Assembly: GCA_022266195.1 (NCBI GenBank)
Contig: WHVY01000002.1
Coordinates: 1,317,001 to 1,381,000 of the forward strand
DNA length: 64,000 nt
Direction of reading: 5' to 3'
Source: Tetranychus cinnabarinus
Lineage: Eukaryota > Arthropoda > Arachnida > Trombidiformes > Tetranychidae
Of the stretch, positions 35,880 through 49,980 are shown in pieces; position 1 is the first letter of the stretch, and each line of letters starts with the position of its first letter. The notes under the pieces were generated by a model, which saw only the letters and a program-made list of their open reading frames with translations, did not search any database and was not told the origin of the DNA. A program made the translations under genes and the position numbers.

Positions 35880-36258
35880 CAATTTGGGAGTGAAAATTAT
35901 CGAAGTGAGAATTCCCTCAGTGAGAACGTTTAAAGCGAGAAATCTGGGAGTAAAAAGCCTGGGAGTGAAAATTATCAACGTGAAAATTGTGCTAGAGGAA
36001 ACTGTAAGTGAAAATTCTTAAAGAAAATATCAAGTCGATGATCCCTGGAGTGAAAAATAACCAGCACTAATTTCCGAAGTAAAATGCTGGGAGTGGATTT
36101 AGTAGCAAAATTATTGTAACAATAGTTCATGAATTGAGAATTCTCGGAGTCATAAATCTGGGAGTAAGAATCTAAGGAGTGATAATTGATAGGAAAAATT
36201 ATTCTGGAAGATAAACTCTGGGAGTGAAAATTATCGGAATGCGGATTCTGGGAGGGAA
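35880..36258 (+). repeat. degenerate array of CTGGGAGTGAAAATTATC units
   Basis: About a dozen irregularly spaced copies of (AAT)CTGGGAGTGAAAATTAT, with variants such as CCTGGAGTGAAAA, CTCGGAGTCATAA and CTGGGAGGGAAA. Units are mostly 15-35 bp apart. The repeat produces a Val/Lys/Ile-rich frame at 35710-36021 (NLGVKSLGVKIINVKI), which is not evidence for a gene. It is built on the same word as the arrays at 21 and 56 kb. Confidence 0.85.
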
Positions 36259-39200
36259 ATTGAAAAATTCTACAAATTTTCGAAGAAATTTCAACAAATG
36301 CAAGTTCTGCATGAATAATGAAATGAATTGTTTGGATTCGGTAATGATATTTTTATTGATTTAATTCAAATTGAATTTTGAATGGAACTGGAAAAGTCTT
36401 TTTTGGTTTTGCCTTTACCCAATGAATCAATTTGGGCAATCGAAAGACAAGTTTTCTGAGCCTGCAAAAGGAGTAAAGATAATGACAAAATAATACTGGT
36501 AAGTAATGATAATAAATGTTGTCAACAATTAAATGTGATTAAATGGTGTGCAAAAGTAAATTACGTTAAATATCAACTGAACAGCGAAATTTATTGAATA
36601 GAATTGATTTAAATCAATAGTTTTACCCTTTCTTTCTTCTTCTCGTTTCTTCGATCAACTTTTTTCCCTTCTTCATCTTCTTTTTTTTGTCTTCTTCCTC
36701 TTTTATCTCTTCCAAATAAACACTATTTCATACACTAAATGGGATTAAGATACAAGTTGACTTGCCTCTCTTGCCTCTCTCTCTACGCTTACCTCACTTA
36801 CGCTCATTGTCAACATTTACCTTTAACTAGCACTGAGCTTCCATCATTATTATCAACATCAATATTGCAACTGAATCTTGACTCTTGGGAATTGAGCATA
36901 AAATAATGGTTTAAGCTTTTGGTTACTCTTATGGTTATTTATAAGTGAAAATAAATGTGCAAGTCCAACGAACGAAAAGGCTTTTAGTTTTTCGTTTTTT
37001 TTTTGCTTCCCTTGCTTTTGACAACATAAAGCAAGAACAAAAAAGAGGTTAACAGAAAAAAAACAAAGCAAAGAACCAGATTGTTGCTCATGATATTCAC
37101 TTGTTTTCCAGTGAAAATCAACTAACAAAGTGAAATGGCGTTCATCATTATGGTGATATTAATGATAACATGGTAAACATAATAAATGTTAATGGGATTA
37201 TGTTGGGAAGATAACAAAAAAATAGTGTAATAACATGATAAAAGTAAGGCTAAACGACCTTTTAACGAAAAGAAAACAATAAATTAAAGATAACTTGTTT
37301 TTAAGGTCATTTCGAGTTACTTTTGTCTATTCAATAACTGGACAAGTTTTGATGAAAATTGATATGAGAATAAAAGAAAAAAAGTTTATGGAATAAAGGA
37401 AAAGGGTTAACACGATTCAATATTTAAACTTGCTGTTACCATAAAAACCTAATGATGGCTCATTTCATTTTTTATTATTTTCTATCTGTTAACATTTCTT
37501 TTTTACAATTTGCATATTCTGTTTATGAGTCAAGATAATGTTGACACTCATATCATTGCAGCCAGTTTTGGTAGTTTAACGACATTTTTATCGACTATTT
37601 TATTCTCCAATAAAATATCGGCCATTTGAAAGATATATGAATTTGCAAGTTATAATTTTACACTAAATCATCAAATTCACAAATTGAGTTAGTAAAAGCG
37701 AAAATATTCAAAACTCGAAAATTAAAATTAAAAGTTATTTCTTTCTGCTCTTCTCGATGCAAATATTTAAAGTTATTCAGTCAACATTATCAACTTAAGA
37801 TGCGATTAAACTTGAAAACTCTTCATTCTGAATCGATTGTTTGATTCCATTTGCAAAACTGAATTCAATTGAATTTTTTATGCAAATACTTCAGTAAACA
37901 TTTTCTGACCACATGCTATAAATACTAACATGCTTTCATTGCATATCTATTTTTATCAAATAGAAATGATCAGAAGCTTGAAATATTAATTAGTTTCAAC
38001 TTAGCATTTCAGTCTAATGACTTTTATAAAAAAAGTTTCATAACAAATTCAAGTTGCAATGTCGGGAATTCAATCTCCTTTGCTGATCGATAGCATTCAT
38101 CGCTCTCGTATGCAATGGATCATGAAAAATGATTGAATAGAAAGAATGCTAAAGTAATGACTATTTATATTTTGATTGAAAGGAGTTCAATTTCGTTTGA
38201 TTACAGAATTTCTATCAATCGAATGTATGTTTCTGTTTTTCTTATGAAAAGTTGGATGCTCTTTAAGAGCACAAATTCGCATACTTATGCACTTAGACTG
38301 AAGATTACTTTGATGTAAGTTTCTGCGTGCAGATGAGCAAGCGAAATAAAGGAATGAAACAGAAAAAAAAGTTGAGAAACTCGAATTATAAAACTTTTCG
38401 ATTACCTAAAGATAACCTGAAATTGTACCAACAGAAGATTATTATTTGTGCGATTAATCAATGACCTTTTCAAAAGTAAATTGATGCTTAACTGAGTGTA
38501 ACATGGTTAAGATTGGTAAGCAAAAAATCCATTATACTTGTTTCTTCGGATAAACAACGTTTTTACATTTATTAATCAACTTTGATCAGCAATATCGTTA
38601 ACAACAACATCATCTGTATCAACCATTATAACTGTTTCTTCATTTTCATCATTTTTCGTTTTGCGCTTTTCATTTACAATTATTTTTCATTTCTTTGTTT
38701 CACCCTTTTACATGAACTTATTTCCAATCTATTATCATAATCATGCTTTCTTTCAACTCTCTTTAATCGCTTCCCAGTGAATAGAGAGAACTGGAAACTC
38801 TTTAAAGTTGCAAATAAAGAGTCAGAAAAAATGTCAACTTGAAGTATTTTTTTCTTCTTCTCACCAAACACTTGAAGACTTTGAAATGGCAATTTATGAT
38901 TGAATAATCTCATGATAATAAAATTGGAAATGAAGTGGAAAAAAGTTGAAAAATGGAAAAGAAGAAAAAGTAAATAATGAAATTTTCACCCAAAATAGTA
39001 AACCATTCTAGATATGAAACTGAATTTCTTTTTACACCAACAAAATATCCTCAGGAAACTGATTATTCTTTTCATTTACTTCTCCTCTTTGGTCACTGAT
39101 GAAACTTTTAAAGGTCAACATTTGGTAAAAGAGTTTTCCTCTTGAAAAGCAAATAAAAAATGATTGTGTGAGTTAAAGAGTTGAGATTGAAAATTGAGGC

Positions 39201-40561
39201 TTTTGAGCTTCTAACTCTAGTTATCATGAGAATGAAACTCTGAGAAAAGAAAATTATTCTCATTATGATAATCCATGATTCGAATGATAATCCTCCAAGA
39301 AAAGGAATATCAAGCGAAATTATGTTGACTATTGAATGGAAAAGGCAATGAAAATGAAACACTTTCATTCAACTTCCATGGAATCAATCAGATCAACTTT
39401 TCCCACTTTTTTTGTTCTCCGATTACGAAAGTTGCACAAGTTCAACATTGATGATTCAACTTGTTCAACATTTTTCACCTTTCATGTTGCAATTGATGGA
39501 ACTTTTTCCTTTTCTCTTTTCACGCATATTTTCAGGGTTACACTTTCAACACTTTAATCAGTTAATGTGAAATGTCAATCTTGCAGGCGAAATGGAAAAA
39601 TTGATACAATTCCAATTTCAGGGTTTTCCCACTTGAAACTAATTCATTACATGAACTGTTGAAAGGAAAGTGAAGAGTAAAACCTGGTAAACATGGAAAG
39701 GAAAATGAAAAGAGAAATTATTTCGAAATGAATGAGAAAAAAAACAATTAATGAAAAGGACTAGGTGCTACTGAATGATATTGAAAGAAGTAGATGAAAG
39801 AAAAGTTATTAGAAGGAAAAAAAGATGAAGAGAAACACGGAAGATGCTATTAATAGATGTTACAGGCATCTTCTGATGGAGAGTTGAGTTTATCATTGAA
39901 GATGGAAAACAGACAAAAGTACAAGTTAATTGGAGCAACAGAAACAGATAAGAGTATCAATGGCACAATTTAAGGCCAATTTAATGTAATATCTTTATAA
40001 CTCAACTGAACTGAGAAAAAGATGATCATCAGATGGGTTGGAATGCAAGATAAACTCGATTCTTTTATTCACATGCAATGGAAAAGGAAACAATTTTCTT
40101 TTGTTCAAATCTTGTTGCAAACAATTTTCCATGTTGATTGGTCAGTAAATAATTTTTGCTTCGTTTCTTCATTTCTTCATCCATTTATGCTTTAGCAAGT
40201 TTATGTGAATAAACAAAAGCTAAATGAAAGTGAATGAAATTGGAAGTGCTCTACAAGCTGATCTGATGTAAAACAACGCAATGTAGCTCAGCAAATCTAA
40301 CAATATATTACTTATGCAGAATTTGGTGAGAGCTACTTCACTAAATAAACTCAAGATCAATTAAACTCATATTTGAGAGCGATCTTTCATCGATTTCAGC
40401 GAAAATTTTCTCCATTGTGGACTTGATACCGAAATTACACTTGATAATTAATTGACTGTATTATGCAAAGAATAAGGTATGGAATCACACATATCCTTAG
40501 GCTAGCATGATTTATGAACGTCTAACAAACACTAACCGATCTGTAAATTTTTTAATCTTAG
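36259..40561. other. AT-rich intergenic, no gene
   Basis: Nothing beyond low-complexity pyrimidine or purine tracts. A GATTACAG-acceptor/GTAAGT-donor pair at about 38206-38313 encloses one open frame, but no coding character is evident. Confidence 0.45.
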
Positions 40562-40768
40562 AAAATGACCTTCAAATGTCAATTAGAGGTCAAATAAGAC
40601 ATTGACCTTGAATGACCTTGAGCGTTATGATTCTTCAATCTGCAGAAGCTCATGGTTCAAGTCTGAGGTCTGAAAAATCAACGTTCGTGAGTTATGGCTG
40701 CAAGTAGGCGTAAAATGAAAACAATGCCGATACAGTGAAATATTATTTGCGCTATTCGTCCGGTTGCG
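40562..40768 (-). repeat. MITE-like dispersed repeat, copy B
   Basis: Reverse-orientation relative of 28661-28853; see the aligned words there. Its outer end GCGCTATTCGTCCGG corresponds to the GACTGAATAGCCCGG terminus of copy A in reverse complement. It has diverged by several insertions and substitutions. Confidence 0.8.
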
Positions 40769-40859
40769 TTGAAATACAGATTTGACTTGCCTCCGACTCA
40801 ATTAGGGAAAATTGACTTTCATTACCAAGTATCTTAATGTAGTGTTTCTCAATTTTAAT

Positions 40860-41110
40860 AAGATAATCGATTTTGATTATTCTCAAGTAGAATCGATTTA
40901 ATCGTTTATTAAAATCGGTAAAAATCGAAGAAGAATCGAAATTCAGGCAATGTCAATGAATGCAATCATGGACGTTGACCAAATCTATAATATTGAAACC
41001 TGGTTAAGTTTGAGAATACAGGCGCTGGTAAAGATGTAGTAACGCGAAAACTTGATAGCTTCGGTCACAATCGATTACCTCGCATGAATCGTAAAAATAT
41101 CGATTGTCTG
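40860..41110. repeat. AATCGAT-rich patch
   Basis: Repeated AATCGATT, AATCGAA and ATCGAT words, with a few CpG-containing segments, directly follow MITE-like copy B. A similar patch occurs at 46090-46500. It may be remains of a dispersed element or a local word expansion. Confidence 0.4.
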
Positions 41111-43522
41111 AATAATCGCTAATCACTTACCTCTCAATGAAGGAATAAACAGACTGTAAAATAAAGAGTCAAATATTGAGCTTGCAAGCTTGGAAAAGGA
41201 AAGTTTATTCACTTTTACAAATCAAATAAAATGATTAACCTTGATAATGATGAGTTAATTTAGTCTCTAATCTTTTTGGCCATAAATTAACTTAACATTA
41301 ACAATTTTTCAATCATCATTAATATCACATTCGTCTTTATCATTCAATTATTGCCAGTTTTAATGGTATTATTCAATCAACAATAATAACATTTTTAGAA
41401 AAAAAATTTTTCTTTTTATTTCTTTTCTTTCTAATTGTTTTTCTTCTTGTTTCGTGGATACAGTTTGCTATTAATAGGAATTGATTGTAATTAACACGTT
41501 AATTTGATATAAATTTGAACCTTTTATTTCTTTATGGCTGCTGGTCGAAGGAAAAAAAGACTCGATATTGGGTTATTAATGGCGGAACTGAATGAGGATT
41601 GAATAAGAAGGGAAAATTGATTGAAATGTTTACTCTTGCCTGTGTTTTCATATTAGCTTAAATGACAACTAAGCTTCATGTCATAATTTAATTGAGAGTA
41701 ACAAGATTATCGTAGATTAAAAGGTGATTTATTTACAGAATTATTGGATTAATAAATGGTCATTCAATTTTTTGCCTCTTCTGCTGTCCAGCTTTTTTCT
41801 TCACTTCTCAAGTTGTCCCTTTAACTGAACTCTTCATCTTTTAATAATACCTTTAATGACAACTATTGGATGGTTGCAGTTGAAATGAGCCAATTTTCCA
41901 GGGTAATTTCACTTTTTTTCATGATAAAATATTTATCGCTTCCATGAAAAGCATGCTCTTTCAATCTGGTCAACAGATTTTACGATCGATGATTCGATAA
42001 TGAATCTTGCATTTCCATTCAGTTAAAGCACATATCATTGATTTGAAGCTCATAATAAGTTTTAGTGAATCGTCTTTTAAACTTCATTGGCAGAATTTTT
42101 GGATTCTCAACAATATTCAAAAATTCCAAGAGGAAAGCAAGAAAACCGCAACGAAACGATTGGAATCAATCAGATTCTTCGGCACTCAGCTATCCCTGAG
42201 CACAGCATTGAATCAAGTTGACTAAAGAAAACAAAAGTTAATTTGTAAAAATAAGTGTTCGGTAAAAAAAGTTTGATGTTTCAAGTTTTGTTTTTCAACA
42301 CTTTTGATCAAACAAAAGTTGAAAGGGCAACATGAAAAACATTGAACCAAATGGGTAAAGTTCAGGAAAAGGAACACGAATAAGCCGATTATCACTGTTT
42401 CTCGACTTTATTTAATGGATAAATTTAGTTTTTCATGATGAACAAAATTAAGGCTTTTCTTTCAGTCTTTAGCTTTTCATCTTTTTCTTTCTCAACTGAT
42501 TTACCATGAGAAAAGCTGAGGAATTTTTGTTTCCTTTTTTTTCATGGGCAAATGTTTAGCTTGCAAATGACAAACCAAAAGTAAAGGTATTAATAAAACA
42601 GAAAAGGGAAAATCTTTCAAACTCAAATAACTCTGGAATGATTGGAGGATAAAATATTGTCAACTGATAAAAACAGGACTGATTCATTGAGCTTCAATTT
42701 GACGTCAAAAGATTTATCATGAAAGAAGAAGAAAAAAAATTTCCAGTCTTTCTTTTTACAATTTTTCTCTTTTCTCTTCCTTTTCACCTTTATACTTTCC
42801 ATGTGATCGTCAAAATTTATTCCAGATCCAAAGGTAAATACTGGGCTTAAACTATTGTCAATTGAATTTATAAGCAGCAAAATATGTTTGAGTTTTTATC
42901 AGTCCAAAGAATCTCATCAACTAATCGAATCTTTTCAAAATTCAAAATTATGCATCCAAATTGAATCAATGTAAGCCTTTGCCTTCGAAATTGTCAGAAT
43001 TCAAAAATTTTATTCAAACAATTTCCATCTTTGCCTGGAGTAAAACTTTGTTTGATTCCCAGAAAATTCCCAGTTCTCTAGGAGTTTGGAATGCTGATGA
43101 TGCAAAAATTTTCTGTTTTCGGCTTCGATTTTAAGTTGCAGTGCTGGAGTTTTCATCAGATTTTTTGGTCTCAATGATCATGAAGTTTGAAATTTTTGTG
43201 AAAATGGTGCAACAGGTTCATAGAGATTAATGAAATTTCAGGGAAAATCAGCGATTAATGAGATGTTCATTTATAAAGAGTAAAATTTGCATTTCAATTT
43301 CGAGTTAACACTTTTTCATGACCTTTCAATTTAGCTGCTAAAAATAACTTTTCTTTTCTTTCAATAAACTTCAATTATTATTCATAGTTTGTATCAACAT
43401 TAAATAGAGAATTAAGAAACATTATTTTCCATGATTTTGTAACCAGACCAGAATAAATTATCTAATTGCAGAATTATCACCTTTTCCTTAAAGAGGTTTT
43501 TTCGTTGGAACGTGACTCGAGA
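41111..43522. other. AT-rich intergenic, no gene
   Basis: No gene recognised. At 41131-41153 (-) a 23-nt segment lies exactly between a TTTATTTTACAG acceptor and a GTAAGTG donor; it is treated as a curiosity under findings. Confidence 0.45.
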
Positions 43523-43530
43523 TATATAAG
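43523..43530 (+). promoter_or_regulatory. candidate TATA box
   Basis: TATATAAG follows a locally GC-richer CGTGACTCGAG. No clear initiator and no convincing downstream ORF; the nearest, at about 43863, encodes only 23 residues. Weak. Confidence 0.2.
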
Positions 43531-46500
43531 CTGCTCTTTACTTATCGGCAACTTTTCAACACCAAATCAAGTTCAATCAACACTCGTTTGTTTCGAAAAC
43601 AGATAAAGCGACAAAAGCTTCATTATTTCAATTTGAACTGAATTGACAAGCTTTTAGATTCCAAAGCTTGGTTCACACAATTATTTCTTATGGCTTTTGA
43701 GAATAAATGCTGTTAAGGACTCGTTAGCTCCAAACTTTAGCTTCTAATTGCCACAAGAATCAATCAGATTTTTTTATCCGAAATTCTCCAGCCTAGTGAG
43801 AGTAACATTTGATATTTCGAGAACTTCTTCCATTTTCCATTCCCGTTCAGGACTTTTTCCCAATGAACGCTATCACCATCGTAGTAACCAACACTATCAT
43901 CGTCTCAACAGTTGATGCAGAAAATTCATTTTGAACTCTTTCTCTTCACAACTCACTAAACAGAACAAGCTTTTTTTATTCAACCTTCATCAAGTTTGAT
44001 CTTTTTGTGCATTCCCAGCACTTGCAACGATTCCCATTCATCCCAGTTACTCAAAGTTTAAAAGTTGTCAACATAATTTGAGACTCATTTTTCTGGGCTG
44101 ATAAAAGATTATCTGGACTATTTTATGGATAAATTGTAATTAGATTTTCGTTCATTTTGCGAATGCAAATTAACTAATGAAGTTTCAGCAAAATGAAACC
44201 TAAAAATATTGGACGAAAATTGCTATTAGCTAAAGAGTCCTGAAATTCGTCAATTTTCTAAGTGAATCTTCTTTATTCAATAAGTTCCAGTTTATGCTGG
44301 AGATAATTAAAATAAGTAATGCTGAAGTTTGATGTATTAACATGAGTCAACTGTAAGAATATAAGCCACTTTCTCAGATCATATTTTCACAGTTTCTCAG
44401 CATTCCCTGAGGACTGGCATTCCTTTCAAGATCCTCCAAGCTCCATAGTCTATTGGATAAAAGATAGGTTAAAATGACTAAACTTGAAGTTGCTACATAT
44501 TCATGAAAATTTCACAGCAATCTTGATACAAAAAATCCATTTCTGAGTGAAAATGCCAAAAGTTATTTTTGTGGTTAAATTGAATAAATTGACACAATTC
44601 AACTTTTACTCGATTCATTCACTAAAAGAATGAACTAAAAATAAGAATCAATTTGAATCTAATTGCAAACCTCGATTTCTCGACCTTTTTATTCAACTGA
44701 AAAAACAACTTCAAAGGACTAGCAGGCGGTAAGGAAAAGCCACTGGGAAAAGCTGAACCATTTGTGCACAAAAGTTTATCCTTCAAGGCTGTCATGACTG
44801 TGAAAAGGCAACTTTAAACCCTTGAAACTGATCGTAAAGTAAAACACATTTTGGTCCAATAATTGATTTACTGTTAACTATGAACTTGGATGTTTAACAG
44901 AGCGTTTCAATCAATGGAAACAAATGACATGAAAAAGGGTTACTTGAATAAAAATTTACACCACTAAACATGAAATAATTGTGCGATAATCTTTGAGGAA
45001 AAGTTTTGTGCAGCAAAACTGATGGAATCCTGGGAGTGCAAAAAGATAATGCGTCCCAAATTAATTATCAACATTGAAAAGATCAATGTTGAAAGGGAAA
45101 AACACAAAATAGTAATGAAATAAAAGATAAATGATGATGCTGAAAATTGAATGTAAAAAGTTGTTCGATGAACAAATTGTCAGTGAGTCGAGGAAAAGGT
45201 CGATATTATTGATATTATCATCATTATCATCATTATAAAACATGCTTTTTTTACTGCATTTGATTTAGAGTGAGAAGAAAAGAGAAAAAAAAGAGAAATA
45301 ATTTTCTATTTTCTTTTCCTATTTTTTACCCTCACTTTTTTTGGATCAACTAGTTTAGCTGGCATTATTGTTTATTATCATTATTATACCATTATTATCA
45401 TCATTATTTTACAGCAGAATAAAATGTTGAAAATGTATTCTTACATCGCTTCACTAATCAACCTTGGACAATGATGGGACCAGCAACTCACAGATTTTGT
45501 TGCTTCCTTCACCTCATAACACTATCATGTAGAGGCTGGCAGAAAAAAATATAACTCTGATAATGTGTTGTTTATTACCAGACATGCAAGTTTTAGTTCA
45601 ATTGAACTAGAAAAATATGAGCCAACTTAATGTTACCATGAAAATTGGGTTGCAAACTTGCAAGATATTGGATGAGGGACAATTTTTTTTATCAATAATT
45701 TAAGTCATATTTGTAGTGAAAAGTTGAACAAGAATGTTGTTATGAGGTGAAAAGGGAAAACAAATTTTCTTATTTTCCTTTGTCTTCCTTTCACTGTAAA
45801 ACTGTCAACTGCAAAACTGATCAAACTTGAATCAATTTGCTTTCTTAGATTGTTATTGTTCATGTCAATCAATTGTGATGATAATATGAAAAGCAATGTT
45901 GAAGAGATCCAAGATGAAAACTTCAATGAAATTGGGTTCATTTAACTCAATTGGCACAATGTGAACCTTTACCAGCCTACACAATCAACTAATTGAACTT
46001 CATCCAAATCATTCAATTCAACTAATCAATCTCTTTTGCATAATAATATTGCAAAATAATCAAATATTCAAGCTAGGAAATTATAATAACTTCAGAATCG
46101 ATTTTAACGAAAATGATTCTCTCACAATAATCGATTGCGATCATTCATCAGAATCGATTCAACAACTAACAGACGGAAATCGATTAAAAATCGAACGTTC
46201 TCCATAGACGAATCACATTCCGGTCTCACCTGAGCTGAAACCCTCTGGGTTCTCAGATAAACTGGGTAAAGTCTGGAAGTGTTTCTCGATATTTGTTCTA
46301 ATATGAATCAAAAGTAACGAAATTTATAACGGAACTATACATCAACTATAACGATATATCGTCGATACGGTATGCAAAAACACCTACAAAGCAGAAGAGC
46401 AGACGGCCTCTTAAAAGCTGTCGTAAGTAGCTCAAACAGACAAAAACATGAAATCGAATACAAAATGGAGAATCGATTCATGATCGATTTACATAAGTCA

Positions 46501-49500
46501 CGTTGATGGGAAAATCAACGTAAATCAAACTTGAATATACTGTTGGGTCAGAACATTTAAAAGCATCGAATCAACTTGTTGGCTCAATTATAATCGTTTC
46601 ATGAATTTCAAATTTATTCACATAAAAATGAAACATTTTTGGATGCCTGAACTCTGAATTGTTGGATAAAAAATACAAGGAATCTTATCAATTTTTTGTC
46701 AAAATAATAATGCAAAATAAACCAATGATATTAAAATGTTTGAATGTGAACAAACACGTGTCTAAAAATATTGAATAAACGATTCAATATGATAATGCAA
46801 GAGTAATATTATAATAGGATATTAATTTGATGAAAATTGAAATAATCTCTTGTTGTGAGTGACTGCCAGTTTTCAAGATGAACGATTTTCATCGTTTACC
46901 TGAAACGCTGTCAAAAGAATCTAATGTTTACTCATCAATTCTGAGTCGACAAATTTCAACAGTTAAACTTGAAATGCAAATTTATCGTCGTCACCAAAGC
47001 AGAATAATTTGCTTTTTTTCGTCAAAATTTATTCCTCAAATAAAGTAATCTAATTTTTTTTCTTTACAAGAACTTTTACGAGAAAATCTTATCCTGGTTA
47101 ATCAACTAAATAACCCATCATTACTCTTGCCACTGTTTGATTAAATCGAATCACGTTAATAATGATAAAAATGATAATAGCATTAACACTGAGCGAACCA
47201 ACAATGCATATTTTATAACAATTCATTATCAATTTATCGTAATTAAGTAATTCAAGCTTTTCCTCTTTTTTTCATTTCAACATTTCCAGCCTATCATTAT
47301 TATATTATCTGAAGCTGCAATTATTAGCTTTACTGTGATAATGTGTTAAATGCAGTTGACATTCACTGAATGATAATATGAAGCAGTTTAAGTGGGAGTG
47401 GAACAGCCAGAAGAGGCCAACGAAGGAAATGATAAACGTTATAAAGTTATTGATAACAAGTGAACATTGAAAGACTTTACTGTACTTCAAGTGAATGAAT
47501 AATTGACAGGTTAAAAGGCAATGAATTTGAAGGAAAAGAAGGAATAAGATGAAAGCAGGGTAAATGAGCTGAAAAAGAAAAGGATTTATAAAGGAATGGG
47601 ATTAAATTTAAAAATGAGAAAAACTTTTTAAGGCAATAATCTTTGCCATTTCATTCACTCAAATGAAGATTCCATGGAGTGATGAGGAGAGAAAATAATT
47701 TATCTTTTGCTAATTCAACTTGAATTGTGATTGAATCGATGGTAAAGAGGAATGAAAAGGAAAAAGAAAAGGGCCAAAAACCTCAGTTCTTAATTCATTT
47801 TCCCTGAGGAAGTTTCAACCTGCATTAACTTTCATCGTTTTCAACCTCATCCTTTATCCTGTTCAGCTTCCGTTCTCAATCATTATCTACAGCTCACTGT
47901 GCCAATATGGTTGAATCAAGGTGAAGAAAAGAAAGGAATTAGAAGCAATTTTTGAGGAAAAAGAAATTTTCAATGTTTTCTTTTTATTCCATTTCAACAC
48001 TTTTGTAAAGTTTGGATGAAAGAGCAAAAATTAGAGCAACGATATTCAAGAGAAAAGGAAAAAATGAAATTTGTTATTCTCTTGAAACTTGAATCAATAG
48101 TCAATCTTGTGCGGTATCTGTTTCTTGTATTACATTGTAAAGCAAGTAAATTGATAAAGAGTAATTTTATTCAGGTATAAATATCAGATAACAGACAACC
48201 GATAGTTGTCAACCATATTAAGAGACACAAACATGAACACAAGATAAATATTGAATACAAGAGAGTTGGAAAGAGAGAAGAAAAAAGGGTGAAAAAATAG
48301 CTCCTGATATTGTCAAGAATAATTTGAATAAAGTAATTCTCATCTAATCAGGAAAGAACAAGTTTAATATGGAAAACAAGAGTACGAGCAAATAATGATA
48401 ATGATGTTAATGAGAAGATTAACAAACAAGATGAAGGTTGTGTGCCAATGAATCTACCCTCATCAAATTGAGAATTCACTGAATTTCTTGAGGGAATCAT
48501 GTCAGATCTTTTCAAATATTCAGTGGGCCAAGTTTGTTCCCAAACCCAGTTAAAACCGTTCGAGAAACAGTCACGATGGAGCTCCAAAATTTCACTGCAA
48601 TAATGCTTCACCACTGAATGGCCATTGACAATTCCAGACTAAAATTTGTTTGCGAATTGAATCAATACTGATTCTAAATTATCAAAAACGAATTCAAACA
48701 TTTAAAGCTATCAGCAAATGTTACCATAGAAATGTAAACTTCTGATAAAATACGAAAAGAGGATTAAGATTGAACTGAAACTGAACAATCTAAAAGATCT
48801 AGCCACTATTGTCATCTCTTCATACGGTTCGCTATTTCAAAACTTTACATTTAACTTTTCAATTTCCTTTTTCTTTGCGTGATGCCAGTAAGAGTGTTGT
48901 GCTTTGTAGTTCATGAACTGATAGCTTGAACACTGAGAATTGGCAAATCTACTTTGGAATTTCTAAAGAAAAATCTGTTTCAAAGATTCTAAAACTGTGG
49001 TTTTCATGACTTTCAATTACTTTCATTACTTAAAAGTGATTATCATTTCGATAAGTCGGTGAATTTTCCATGATTTGACTTGCAATTATCAATTAAATAA
49101 TTGTTTACTATCGACTGTTCATTTGCAGATTTATTGGCAAATAAATACCAATACGAGTTGAGCTTAAAAATAAAATGTGAAACAATGAATAGGAAAAGAA
49201 AGAAAACTGAATTGAAATTGATTTCTCATTTTGCTTTATTTATCGGCAAACAATGAACTCTTTTTAGATGATTGTTATAATAACAATAAGTAACTCACTG
49301 TACAAGTTTGAGTTTCCTCAAGTTGATCCACTTTTCCAATGTTTCGATATTGAAACTAAGGAAGAGAAGAGAAGGAAAAAAAGCGAGAAAAAAATATTGT
49401 CAATAAAAGTAAAATTGAACTGAACAATCAAGAATGTTTTGATCATAACAAGATGATGTGTTGGAAGCAGAAAAAAAGATGCTCCTAGTTAAATGCATTT

Positions 49501-49980
49501 CCATGCATCTCTTTGAAAGAAACAATTTAACTACAAGATTTTATCATGAAAACAGCAATAATACACTTAATGTACTATTTCATCTTCTTTTTTTTCGCAA
49601 CTCTTTTTATGGACACTCTTCAACATTAAATTGATTCGCTCATTATTATTAAACTTTCTTCTTCTCCTTGCAACGTTTTTTGTACTCTTTCACCTTCCAG
49701 AGCAACCTTTTCACTCCCAGGTTAACCTCTTTTTTCACTCCCTTTTCATCCTTATTCTAGTTTATTCAAGCATTCAACAAAATACTGAGAATCAACTGAT
49801 AACTTATCAGTTCAACTAAGTGCAGATTGAACCAGAGTCTGGGGTAAAAGAGAAACAAAAAATATCATGAAAAGAGAGGCAAAAGTAAAGGCATCAATTT
49901 ACCTTGAAAAGAGTAAAGTGACAAATTTTATGATGAAATCTCAAACTAAATATTTAACATTAAGTTTCAAAGTCAGTTTC
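43531..49980. other. AT-rich intergenic, no gene
   Basis: Contains isolated dispersed words (CCTGGGAGTGCAAAAAG at 45029, GTGGGAGTGG at 47393, TTTTCACTCCCAG at 49708) and an AATCGATT-rich patch at 46090-46500. Open frames lack domains and conserved composition. Confidence 0.5.
46090..46500. repeat. second AATCGATT-rich patch
   Basis: Recurrent AATCGATT and ATCGAAC words plus CGATATATCGTCGATACGG near 46350, with more CpG than the surrounding DNA. It resembles 40860-41110 in word content, but no long collinear alignment was found by eye. Confidence 0.4.
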
